A stretch of DNA of 64,000 nt from Pyrinomonadaceae bacterium (GTDB lineage Bacteria > Acidobacteriota > Blastocatellia > Pyrinomonadales > Pyrinomonadaceae), in contig JAJQRF010000002.1 of assembly GCA_021228405.1 (NCBI GenBank), forward strand, positions 682,001-746,000. The letters are read 5' to 3'. Position 1 is the first letter of the stretch. Each line of letters opens with the position of its first letter. Position numbers and translations under genes: made by a program. The notes below the pieces were generated by a model. The model made no database searches, was not told the origin of the DNA, and saw nothing but the letters and a program-made list of their open reading frames with translations. Shown piece by piece: positions 56,953 to 64,000 of the stretch.

Positions 56953-59900
56953 CTAATTCGTCTTGACAGGTGCGGGCGGACGAGCGGGAAGTTTTGACGG
57001 ATTTGACGACATCTTTTTCATCACTTCTTCGACCGCTTTTTCTAACTGCGGGTCTTTCCCTGCGATGACCGAGCGCGGATCGTTATCGATCTCGATGTCG
57101 GGATCAACGCCGTAACCTTCGATCACCCATTCGCCCTTTAAGTTTGCAAGCGAAAATTCGGGCACGTTGACCACGCCGCCGTCGATCAGATTACCGCGAT
57201 TGGTGATACCGACGACACCGCCCCAGGAACGTTTGCCGACGAGCGTTCCGAGTCCTGCCTGACGAAACATATACGGGAAAATATCGCCGTCCGAAGCCGA
57301 ATTTTCATTTAGTATGGCGACCATTGCACCGTTGAAAGCACCGTCGGGATAAGTCGTCGGGCTGTCGACGGTTCGTGCAAAATTTACGCCTAAAACCTTC
57401 CGGCGCAAGCGTTCGATCAGCATCCGTGAAACGTTTCCGCCGCCGTTTGCGCGCACATCAATGACCAAACCTTCTTTGTCCAATTGCGGATAATACCATT
57501 TGATAAATTCACGGATTCCGTTCGCGCCCATATCTGGAATATGGATGTATCCGACGCGTCCGTTCGTCATTTCCGAAACGCGGTTGCGGTTTTTCGTGAT
57601 CCAATCGAGATAAATTAAATTGCCTTCGTCGAGGATCGGGCGATACGAAATCTGCCGCGAACCCGTAAGGCTCGGCGATGAATTGACCGTCAAAATCACG
57701 GGCGCATCGGCTTTGTTTCGCAGATATTCAAAAATATCGCGGTCTGCCGTCACGTCTTCGCCGTTGATCTGCAAAATATAATCGCCGACTTCCGCATTTA
57801 CGCCGACTTCCGTCAGTGGCGAACGATAAATGTCCTCTTCGTTCTGACCTTCAAAAATGCGCGAAATCTTATAACGGTTTGCCGCTTTGTCAATTTCAAA
57901 TCTTGCTCCGGCAAGCGCGACACGCGGACGCGGCGGATTATTATAATCGCCGCCGTCGATGTAGGCGTGTTGCACCGTCAGTTCGGAGATCATCTCCGAA
58001 ATCACATAATTCAGGTCGGAACGATGCGCGACATACGGAAGCCACGTTTTATATTGTTCGCGCAATTTCACCCAATCCTGACCGTGCATATTCGTGACAT
58101 AAAACCAATCGCGGTAACGCCGCCAGACCTCGTTGAAAATCTGATTCCATTCTTCGACGGGTTTTACTTCCGTCACCAAACCTGCGGTCGAAACCGCTTT
58201 GCGCGAAACCGCGCCGTTCGGCACGGCATCCATTAAAGAAAAACCTCCGCCTTGTCCGATGATGAGCTTTGAACCGTCAGCCGACAGCGAATAAGAATTT
58301 ACGCCTTCCAGAAGCGTCGTTTCCTTGCGGTCGCGCATTGAGAAAATTCTGAGCGTCGTCGGTCGGTCGGATTGTCTGCCGTAATAAAACGCCGAACCGA
58401 CGAAATAAACCAAATGCCCTGTTTTTGCCGTCAAACCGCCGTAATTTTCGGGCGGCAGCGGAACTTTCGTAACGCGTGACGTGATGCCGTCGAAATCGAT
58501 CGTTTCGGGTTTGGCGGACGAAACATTTACTTTCGTCGCGGTTGCGTTCGGCGTTCCCTGCGGTGTCGGCTGTGCGCTCGGGTTCGGTTGTTTTTCGTCA
58601 ACGGGTTTCGGCATCGGCGGCGGATTCAGTTTATCGTCAACGGTCGGTTTCGGTTCGGGCGTGATCGCTACTTCGTCCGATTCGGGCGGAAAAGGATTTT
58701 TCACGTCTTTGCGAAGCGCGGCGGCGTAAATAAGCGTCGAACGGTTCGTCGCATAATTGAATTCGACACCCGAAATCTGCGGCGCAAATTCGCGGTCGCT
58801 CAGATAATAAAGATAATCGCCCGACGGATCGAAGGCAGGATTGTAAGCATTGAAATTCGGGTCGGTCACACGGTTGAGCTTCGCGTTTACCGTATCATAA
58901 ACGTAAACCGAATTATATCCGCCGATGTTTGAACCCGCTCTGCCCGTCATACTGAAGGCAAGATAATTTCCCTTCGGCGACCATTCGTAATCCGAAACTT
59001 GTCCACCCGGCGAATCGGCGATCATCGTCAGTTTTTTATCGGCAAGCGTCAAAATATAAACCTTTCCGTCTTTATCGGAAAACGCGATCTTTTTGCCATC
59101 GCTCGACCATTCGGGCGAGTAACGTTGCGCCGAACCGCCGAAAGTCAATTGTTCGGCGGGCGACATTCCGTCCTGCGCTTCGATCCAGACTTCTTCTTCG
59201 CCCGTGCGGTCTGAAATATACGCGACCTTGGAACCGTCAGGCGACCAGCGCGGAAATTTGTCGTGCGCGTTTGAAGATTTGGTCAGATTTCGCGTGCCGC
59301 CTTTTTCGACCGGCGCGGAAAAAATATCGCCGCGCGCACCGAAAAGAACGCGTTCGCCTTTCGGTGCAAGCGCGACGTTTTGCAGATATTGTGCCGCGTT
59401 CACGGTTCGGGCGCGTTTATAAACGCCGTCGTCGGGCACGTTGATGTTTAATTTGGTCGGTTTGTTCGAGCGCGTGTCGAAAACTTCGAGTTCGCCGTTG
59501 CGTTCGTAAATTATCTTCGATTGATCGTCCGAACTTGCCCAACGTACGTCCCAATCTTTGAAGTTTGTCGCTTGCGTAGTTTTGCCGTTTGCGGTGTCGT
59601 AAACGAAAAGATTAAATTTTCCGTCGCGGTCGGAGTTGTAGTAAATCTTGTCGCCGATCCACATTGCATCACGTGCCGCACGCGGATTTTCGGAGATTTT
59701 TTTCGCGTCGTTCGTTTGCAGATCGTAAATATAAAGCGTGTTCGCCTGTCCGCCGCCGTAACGTTTTTCCGAACGGAAATCGCGCGTGCGCGGCGAATAA
59801 ACCATTTTCGTGCCGTCCGGCGAATAATCGCCCGAACCCGCTTCGGGCATCGGCAAAGCCTCAGCCGCGCCGCCGTTCGCCGAAACCTTGTAAAGTTTGC

Positions 59901-60333
59901 TTTCGGGCAGCGTCCACGAATCGCGCTGTGAACGGAAAATGACGGATTGCCCGTCGTTCGTCCAGCCCATCACCTGATTATCGTAACCCCAACGCGGCGC
60001 AAGCGGACCTTTGGCAGGATAAAAAGTCAGTTGTTTCGGTTCGCCGCCCGAAGCGGAAACGACGTAAACCTGTTCGTCGCCGTCATATTGTCCCGTAAAA
60101 GCGATCCATTTTCCGTCGGGCGAAAACTTGGCGAAAAGCTCCATTCCCGGATGCGCGGTCAAACGCGTTGCCGTTCCGCCGTTTGCCGAAGCCGTCCACA
60201 GGTCGCTCGCGTAACTGAACACCACGCGGTCGCCGTAAATGTCGGGAAAACGCAAAAGTTTGGTTTGCGCGCAGATCGAAAGTGTAAATAATACGAAGAT
60301 AAACGCACAAGACGTTAGAATTTTTGAAAACAT
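56953..60333 (-). CDS. Tricorn-type protease with PD40 propellers, PDZ and S41-like domain
   Basis: 1126 residues. A signal peptide (cleavage near CAQ, about residue 22) puts it in the periplasm. PD40/TolB-like repeats (about 40-560) build one or two propellers; a Pro-rich stretch (about 555-600) follows; then the tricorn C1 region with His789 in QHAYIDGGDY, a PDZ domain (about 830-900, VGVNAEVGDYILQINGEDV) and an S41-like catalytic core with Ser1014-Asp1015 in NENSASDGDIFPYMF. It should degrade peptides, with the propellers feeding substrate. Archaeal tricorn is cytoplasmic and about 1070 residues; exported homologues are common in bacteria. Palindrome and promoter sequences lie upstream. 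Confidence 0.93.
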   Translation of the reverse strand: MFSKILTSCAFIFVLFTLSICAQTKLLRFPDIYGDRVVFSYASDLWTASANGGTATRLTAHPGMELFAKFSPDGKWIAFTGQYDGDEQVYVVSASGGEPKQLTFYPAKGPLAPRWGYDNQVMGWTNDGQSVIFRSQRDSWTLPESKLYKVSANGGAAEALPMPEAGSGDYSPDGTKMVYSPRTRDFRSEKRYGGGQANTLYIYDLQTNDAKKISENPRAARDAMWIGDKIYYNSDRDGKFNLFVYDTANGKTTQATNFKDWDVRWASSDDQSKIIYERNGELEVFDTRSNKPTKLNINVPDDGVYKRARTVNAAQYLQNVALAPKGERVLFGARGDIFSAPVEKGGTRNLTKSSNAHDKFPRWSPDGSKVAYISDRTGEEEVWIEAQDGMSPAEQLTFGGSAQRYSPEWSSDGKKIAFSDKDGKVYILTLADKKLTMIADSPGGQVSDYEWSPKGNYLAFSMTGRAGSNIGGYNSVYVYDTVNAKLNRVTDPNFNAYNPAFDPSGDYLYYLSDREFAPQISGVEFNYATNRSTLIYAAALRKDVKNPFPPESDEVAITPEPKPTVDDKLNPPPMPKPVDEKQPNPSAQPTPQGTPNATATKVNVSSAKPETIDFDGITSRVTKVPLPPENYGGLTAKTGHLVYFVGSAFYYGRQSDRPTTLRIFSMRDRKETTLLEGVNSYSLSADGSKLIIGQGGGFSLMDAVPNGAVSRKAVSTAGLVTEVKPVEEWNQIFNEVWRRYRDWFYVTNMHGQDWVKLREQYKTWLPYVAHRSDLNYVISEMISELTVQHAYIDGGDYNNPPRPRVALAGARFEIDKAANRYKISRIFEGQNEEDIYRSPLTEVGVNAEVGDYILQINGEDVTADRDIFEYLRNKADAPVILTVNSSPSLTGSRQISYRPILDEGNLIYLDWITKNRNRVSEMTNGRVGYIHIPDMGANGIREFIKWYYPQLDKEGLVIDVRANGGGNVSRMLIERLRRKVLGVNFARTVDSPTTYPDGAFNGAMVAILNENSASDGDIFPYMFRQAGLGTLVGKRSWGGVVGITNRGNLIDGGVVNVPEFSLANLKGEWVIEGYGVDPDIEIDNDPRSVIAGKDPQLEKAVEEVMKKMSSNPSKLPARPPAPVKTN

Positions 60334-60459
60334 TAAAAGATTCTCCGAAAAGTTGATGACAGAATTTTTAGAACTAAATTATCATTGCAGAACCGAACAA
60401 AAGCAAACGTTTATCGTTTTTATGAAAGACAGGATAAATCTTTTCTGCAACTTTTTTTA

Positions 60460-60473
60460 TTAACGCGTGTTAA
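60460..60473. promoter_or_regulatory. Possible palindromic operator between divergent genes
   Basis: TTAACGCGTGTTAA: 5-bp arms TTAAC/GTTAA with a GCGT centre, and a TATAAT-like hexamer 24 bases downstream. It lies midway in the 269-base gap between the tricorn and ECF sigma genes. Nothing else is recognised in the gap. Confidence 0.3.
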
Positions 60474-60602
60474 CACTTTTTTGTTTCGCTTCGTCTATAT
60501 AATCGGCAAAACATTTTGAGCCGAAAAGATGAACGGCGAAAATTTTATAATTCGTTTCATATTTTTTTATATTCATTCATTTTGCCGTTCATCGAAAATA
60601 AA

Positions 60603-61175
60603 ATGCCCGAACAGGAAATGACCGCCAATATGTTTCTATTTACGAACGCGTCCGCCGCGACCAAGATCAAGGCGGAAGCGCGGCTCGTCGAACGTATCTG
60701 TGCGGGCGATGAAGACGCTTTCGGCGAATTATACAAAATGTTTGCGCCGCTCGTTCACGGAGTTTTGCTGGCGCGGGTGCCTTTTGACGAAGTGGACGAT
60801 CTCGTGCAGGAAGTTTTTATTTCGGCTTATAAAAATATTTCCAATCTGCGCGAAAAAAACGCCGTCGGCGCGTGGCTTGCGATGATCGCCCGAAATCGGG
60901 CGGCGGAATTTTATCGGAATGCGCGACCGACCGAAGAGCTTTCGGAAGAAATTTGTCATTACGACCGACCGCTGGCGGAAGCAAACGAAATTTTAACGGC
61001 GATCCGCGCATTGCCCGAAAGTTACCGCGAAACTCTGGTTTTGCGTCTGGTCGAAGGAATGACGGGCGCGGAAATCGCCGAGCAGACGAATTTAACGCCC
61101 GAATCGGTGCGCGTCAATCTACATCGCGGAATGAAACTTTTACGCCAAAAACTCGGCATCGAGGAACACAAATGA
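60603..61175 (+). CDS. ECF RNA polymerase sigma factor
   Basis: About 190 residues from the ATG at 60603; the frame is open farther upstream and an ATG at 60621 is also possible. Region 2 is LVERICAGDEDAFGELYKMFAPLVHGVLL ... VDDLVQEVFISAYKNISNLR; region 4 is ALPESYRETLVLRLVEGMTGAEIAEQTNLTPESVRVNLHRGMKLLRQKLG. It directs transcription of a small regulon, probably including its own operon. Its stop codon overlaps the start of the next gene in ATGA, so the two are translationally coupled. Confidence 0.93.
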   Translation: MPEQEMTANMFLFTNASAATKIKAEARLVERICAGDEDAFGELYKMFAPLVHGVLLARVPFDEVDDLVQEVFISAYKNISNLREKNAVGAWLAMIARNRAAEFYRNARPTEELSEEICHYDRPLAEANEILTAIRALPESYRETLVLRLVEGMTGAEIAEQTNLTPESVRVNLHRGMKLLRQKLGIEEHK

Positions 61176-61771
61176 ACGAAGAATATCTGTGGAACAAAAC
61201 GGGCGAAGACGCTGAAACAGAAAAACTCGAAAATGCGCTGAAAGCCTTTCGCTACCGGGAAACCGCGCCGCCTGTGGTTCACGCGAAACAAGCGGTTTTT
61301 GAAGAAGAACTGCCGCGCCGCCGCTGGTTTCCGTTCGTTTTTGCCTTTGCATCTTCGGCGGCTTTGATCTTGCTTGCGTTCGTTTTTCTCTTTAACTTTT
61401 CGACGAAGCAGGTTGAAGAAGCGAAAACCTCCAACGAAATTGTAACGCCCAAACTTGAAGAAAAAACAACGGCGGAAATTCCGGTCGAACCAACAAAAAT
61501 TGCACCGACTGAAAAAATCGAAACGGCAAAAACGAACGTTCAGCCAAAGACCGTTAAAGTTCGCCAAATTGTTCAGTTAACAAAATCTGCGACCAAAAAC
61601 CCTGCGCGAAAAACCGAAGCGAAAAAGCCATTCGTCAAATTAACCGACGAAGAAAAATATGCTTACGATCAATTGATGCTCGCGCTTTCGATCACGGGTT
61701 CAAAATTAAAGATCGTGCAGGACAAGATTCAAAATATTGACGAAACAAATGTTTCCAAAACAGAACGCTAA
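61172..61771 (+). CDS. Putative membrane anti-sigma factor
   Basis: 199 residues. A cytoplasmic N-terminal segment (about 1-45), one membrane helix (about 53-73, PFVFAFASSAALILLAFVFLFNF) and a Lys/Glu/Thr-rich periplasmic part. Overlap of its ATG with the sigma factor stop and the topology point to an anti-sigma factor. The usual HxxxCxxC zinc motif is absent, so the N-terminal domain would bind sigma in another way. Its stop codon overlaps the left arm of a perfect inverted repeat. Confidence 0.75.
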   Translation: MNEEYLWNKTGEDAETEKLENALKAFRYRETAPPVVHAKQAVFEEELPRRRWFPFVFAFASSAALILLAFVFLFNFSTKQVEEAKTSNEIVTPKLEEKTTAEIPVEPTKIAPTEKIETAKTNVQPKTVKVRQIVQLTKSATKNPARKTEAKKPFVKLTDEEKYAYDQLMLALSITGSKLKIVQDKIQNIDETNVSKTER

Positions 61772-61840
61772 AGTTTAGAGTCCCGCCTTCAGGCGGCAAG
61801 TCGCTACGAAAAGCCGCCTGAAGGCGGGACTCTAAACTTT
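61770..61840. repeat. Perfect 28-bp inverted repeat
   Basis: Arms 61770-61797 and 61813-61840 are perfect complements over 28 bases (starting AAAGTTTAGAGTCCCGCC), with a 15-base loop; an inner CCGCCTTCAGGCGG palindrome lies in each arm. It overlaps the anti-sigma stop codon and ends 27 bases before the next ATG. It looks like a REP-like element. The T-run is too short for a good terminator. Confidence 0.9.
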
Positions 61841-61866
61841 AAACCGAATTTTAAGGAGAAGTTATT

Positions 61867-62418
61867 ATGAAATTATCAAATCGTTTATTAAATTTTCTAT
61901 TGTTTGCGTTTATGGCGTTTTCCGCGATTGCCGCAAACGCCCAGGATGCGCGGATTCAGTTTGAAAGATTGGATTATCTGGAAACAAAAGCGCGCGATGT
62001 GGTCGAAGTAAATCTCGACGGGAAAATGCTCGAACTGGCAAAACGCGCACTGGCAAAATCCAACGCTCAGAACACGAAAAAGATCAGCGACGCGATCAGC
62101 GGGCTGAAAGGCGTTTACGTTCGGGTTTACAATTTCGAGAACGAAAACGAATATAATGTCGCCGATATTGACGGCATTCGGGCGAGTTTGCAATCGCCGG
62201 GCTGGGAAAAACTGGTGAATGTCCGCAGTAAGAAAAACAATCAGAAGGTTGACGTTTACACGATGTTTTCGGGCGATTTAATGAGCGGTTTGGGAGTCGT
62301 CGTTTCCGAGTCGAAAAGCGTTGCCGTCATTAATGTTATCGGCACGATCGACATTGAATCGCTTGCCGAATTGAGCGGAAAATTCAACATTCCGAAGATC
62401 GACATCGAAAAGGAGTAA
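61867..62418 (+). CDS. Exported DUF4252 family protein
   Basis: 183 residues with a signal peptide (cleavage near ANAQ). The mature part has ARIQFERLDYLETKARDVVEVNLDGKMLEL, KISDAISGLKGVYVRVYNFE and VISESKSVAVINVIGTIDIESLAELSGKF-like segments, the DUF4252 pattern. These proteins have no known function but are often encoded after ECF sigma and anti-sigma genes, as here. AAGGAG stands upstream. It lies eight bases before a second, related gene. Confidence 0.85.
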   Translation: MKLSNRLLNFLLFAFMAFSAIAANAQDARIQFERLDYLETKARDVVEVNLDGKMLELAKRALAKSNAQNTKKISDAISGLKGVYVRVYNFENENEYNVADIDGIRASLQSPGWEKLVNVRSKKNNQKVDVYTMFSGDLMSGLGVVVSESKSVAVINVIGTIDIESLAELSGKFNIPKIDIEKE

Positions 62419-62425
62419 AGGCTTT

Positions 62426-62974
62426 ATGACAAAGAAAAATAAACTGTTTCTCGCGTTGACGTTATTATTTTTGGTCTTTACTTTCAGCGCACCGCAAATT
62501 CAGGCAAAAGGCAACGAATATAAATCGGTCGTCAAACATCTGAAAACGAAATATAAAGCCAAAAAAGTGAAAATTCCCTTTATGTGGCTGGCGCGTTTTG
62601 CCGTCAAAGTCGTGCGTCCGGCGGGCGTGAAAAGTTTCAGTATGACGATTTTTGAAGACCTGAATTTTTCACGCGACACGCTCGACGCGGAAATGCAGGC
62701 GGTGATGCGAAACTCGTTAAGCGCGGAATGGAGTCCGATCTTTCGCGTGCGTTCGCGCGAAGGACAGCAGGCGTATATGTATATGCGCGAAGCGGGCGAT
62801 GATGTGCGGATTATGCTCGTCACGATCGAAAATAACCAAGCCGCCGTCATCCGCGCCAAATTCGATCCCGAAAAACTGATCGAATTTATCGATAATCCGA
62901 AAATTCTCGGCGTTTCGCTAGATGACGACAAGAAAATTGAAAAAGCCGAAACGGAAAAGCCTGTAAATCAGTGA
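62426..62974 (+). CDS. Exported DUF4252-like protein
   Basis: 182 residues with a signal peptide (cleavage near IQA). The mature part (FAVKVVRPAGVKSFSMTIFEDLNFSRD, SREGQQAYMYMREAGDDVRIMLVTIENNQAAVIRAKFDPEKLIEFIDNP) is related to its neighbour in fold pattern, with the catalytic-free VTIENNQAAVIRAKFDPEKL end typical of DUF4252. AAAGGAG within the previous gene end serves as the ribosome-binding site. It is the last gene of the sigma operon; a terminator follows. Confidence 0.8.
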   Translation: MTKKNKLFLALTLLFLVFTFSAPQIQAKGNEYKSVVKHLKTKYKAKKVKIPFMWLARFAVKVVRPAGVKSFSMTIFEDLNFSRDTLDAEMQAVMRNSLSAEWSPIFRVRSREGQQAYMYMREAGDDVRIMLVTIENNQAAVIRAKFDPEKLIEFIDNPKILGVSLDDDKKIEKAETEKPVNQ

Positions 62975-62990
62975 TAATTTTCAAAAAACA

Positions 62991-63022
62991 AAAAAGCGGA
63001 ATTATCTTCCGCTTTTTATTTT
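62991..63022. terminator. Bidirectional terminator
   Basis: AAAAAGCGGAA (62991-63001) pairs perfectly with TTCCGCTTTTT (63007-63017). It lies between the DUF4252-like gene and the convergent chemotaxis receptor. Confidence 0.9.
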
Positions 63023-63052
63023 TCGACCGACAATAATTTCTATCAGGAAAGT

Positions 63053-64000
63053 CTAAAAAGTCATTGCCGAAGAATTAATTACGTTTGTCTTCATCGGTGC
63101 GAAATGTGCGCTTGCGGGCGGTTTGTTCAGGCGGTAGGTGGCGATCAGATCGAGCATATCCTGAGATTGCCCGGCAAGCTCTTCCGAGGCTCCGGCGGAT
63201 TCTTCCGAATTGGCAGCGGTTTTTTGGGTGACGAGATTAAGCTGTTCGATGGCGTTGTTGATCTGTCTGACACCCAGATTTTGCTGGTCACTGGCATTGG
63301 CAATTTCACCGACCACAACATTTACCTTGTCGATCACCTGATTTATCTCTTCGAGTTTGGCTAACACTTCCGAATTTACACTCACGCCTTCGTCCGTGTT
63401 TCTGACCGATTCCTCGATCATCGAAGCCGTGCTTCGTGCCGCTTCTGCCGAACGCATCGCGAGATTTCTGACTTCTTCGGCGACGACCGCAAAACCTTTT
63501 CCCGCATCTCCGGCGCGTGCGGCTTCGACGGCGGCGTTCAGTGCGAGCAAGTTCGTCTGAAACGCGATCTCTTCGATGGTTTTGACGATTCGTGCGGTCG
63601 AATCGGACGAACTTTTAATTTTTTCGATAGCTTCTGTCAATCTTTGCATACTCTTCATACCGGCGGCGGCGGATTGTTTGGCACTGCTCGAAAGGGAACG
63701 CGCTTCGTGCGAATTGACCGTATTTTGTTGTGTCATCGCGGAAATTTCCTGCAAATTGGCGTGAACTTCTTCGACGGTTGAGGCTTGTTCGGAAGAAACT
63801 TGCGCCATTTCCTGACTTCCCGCGCTGATCTGTCTGGCGGCGATCGCTACTTGTTCGGTGCTGACGACAAACTTCTGAAAACCCGCTTCGATGCTTTTTG
63901 TGGCTTTATTGAGCGAAGTTTTTATCTTGGAAAATGCCCCGTCATAATCGCCTTTCATCTGCACGGTCAGATCGTGTTCGGCGATTTTTTCCAACACGTC
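63053..64000 (-). CDS. Methyl-accepting chemotaxis protein, C-terminal part
   Basis: The gene runs off the right edge; about 315 C-terminal residues are present, beginning in or just after a HAMP domain ([20 protein letters not shown]). The signalling hairpin [23 protein letters not shown] and the following [20 protein letters not shown] are intact. Flanking coiled coils contain glutamine/alanine-rich methylation-type sites. It couples to CheA/CheW at the inner membrane. The C-terminal tail ([16 protein letters not shown]...) lacks a CheR/CheB-binding pentapeptide. Confidence 0.95.
   Translation of the reverse strand, partial: DVLEKIAEHDLTVQMKGDYDGAFSKIKTSLNKATKSIEAGFQKFVVSTEQVAIAARQISAGSQEMAQVSSEQASTVEEVHANLQEISAMTQQNTVNSHEARSLSSSAKQSAAAGMKSMQRLTEAIEKIKSSSDSTARIVKTIEEIAFQTNLLALNAAVEAARAGDAGKGFAVVAEEVRNLAMRSAEAARSTASMIEESVRNTDEGVSVNSEVLAKLEEINQVIDKVNVVVGEIANASDQQNLGVRQINNAIEQLNLVTQKTAANSEESAGASEELAGQSQDMLDLIATYRLNKPPASAHFAPMKTNVINSSAMTF

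Noticed and set aside
1-64000. tRNA, rRNA, insertion sequences or prophage
   Set aside because: No cloverleaf with a TTCGA-type arm, no rRNA stretch and no transposase or integrase motif was found by eye. A tRNAscan or ISfinder run would settle it.

Overview
The window looks like chromosome from a Gram-negative member of the Acidobacteriota, most likely class Blastocatellia (Pyrinomonadaceae/Chloracidobacterium-like). This is inferred from gene content: OmpR-type winged-helix domains fused to membrane-anchored PD40 propellers or to a hydrolase-cyclase tail, secreted FG-GAP/VCBS and SBBP propeller proteins, a CHAT-TPR protein, a tricorn-type protease, a CruA-like flavoprotein and a TonB receptor with a carboxypeptidase-regulatory-like N-domain. 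No taxonomic marker was searched. I see no tRNA, rRNA, transposase, phage gene or CRISPR array.

Layout. 1-4.0 kb: end of atpF, then atpH and atpA, a methyltransferase gene, and atpG. atpD and atpC do not follow. 4.1-8.2 kb: a CHRD/FG-GAP exported protein, two small membrane proteins, a 21-bp repeat array and an SPFH/zinc-ribbon protein. 8.2-13.4 kb: a frameshifted DUF4440-like gene, exported P-domain/FG-GAP and Ig-like proteins, and a divergent winged-helix/PD40 regulator. 13.5-17.2 kb: a Trm112-like zinc protein, GT9 glycosyltransferase, YdjM-like hydrolase and UbiB-like kinase. 17.4-28.3 kb: a divergent seven-gene cluster. Five leftward genes encode exported proteins, including a beta-barrel and a tandem paralogue pair; two rightward genes encode a membrane-anchored protein with a faintly sigma-like N-terminus and a TPR-CHAT protease. 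28.4-42.7 kb: mostly housekeeping genes (ribF, metallo-hydrolase, DUF1844, mazG, CruA-like, lipB, esterase, ABC exporter, SGNH hydrolase, PD-(D/E)XK nuclease). 42.8-54.6 kb: large exported propeller proteins and a TonB receptor. 54.8-64 kb: a winged-helix/hydrolase/degenerate-cyclase fusion, tricorn protease, an ECF sigma operon with two DUF4252-type proteins, and the end of a chemotaxis receptor.

Three non-coding patterns stand out. (1) An 11-bp-phased operator built on a TCTTTAGAAAA unit followed by TGA-cored units occurs at three promoters: CHAT, SBBP, and the divergent region in front of the winged-helix/cyclase gene. It has the spacing expected of an OmpR/PhoB-type winged-helix site. (2) Heptanucleotide 'word' repeats (GATAACT, GATTTGC, GGTCTTT, GGATTTT, GAATCTG, GTTCGTT families) sit exactly at stop or start codons. 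Related words are also inserted in frame inside three coding sequences. (3) Three degenerate 21-bp tandem arrays, almost free of indels, each start at or run into the stop codon of the upstream gene.

The best candidate for an undescribed system is the CHAT cluster at 17.4-28.3 kb, linked through the shared 11-bp operator to the SBBP and winged-helix/cyclase loci. Coordinates, motifs and repeat phasing were read directly from the sequence. Family names come from remembered signature motifs and need profile searches.
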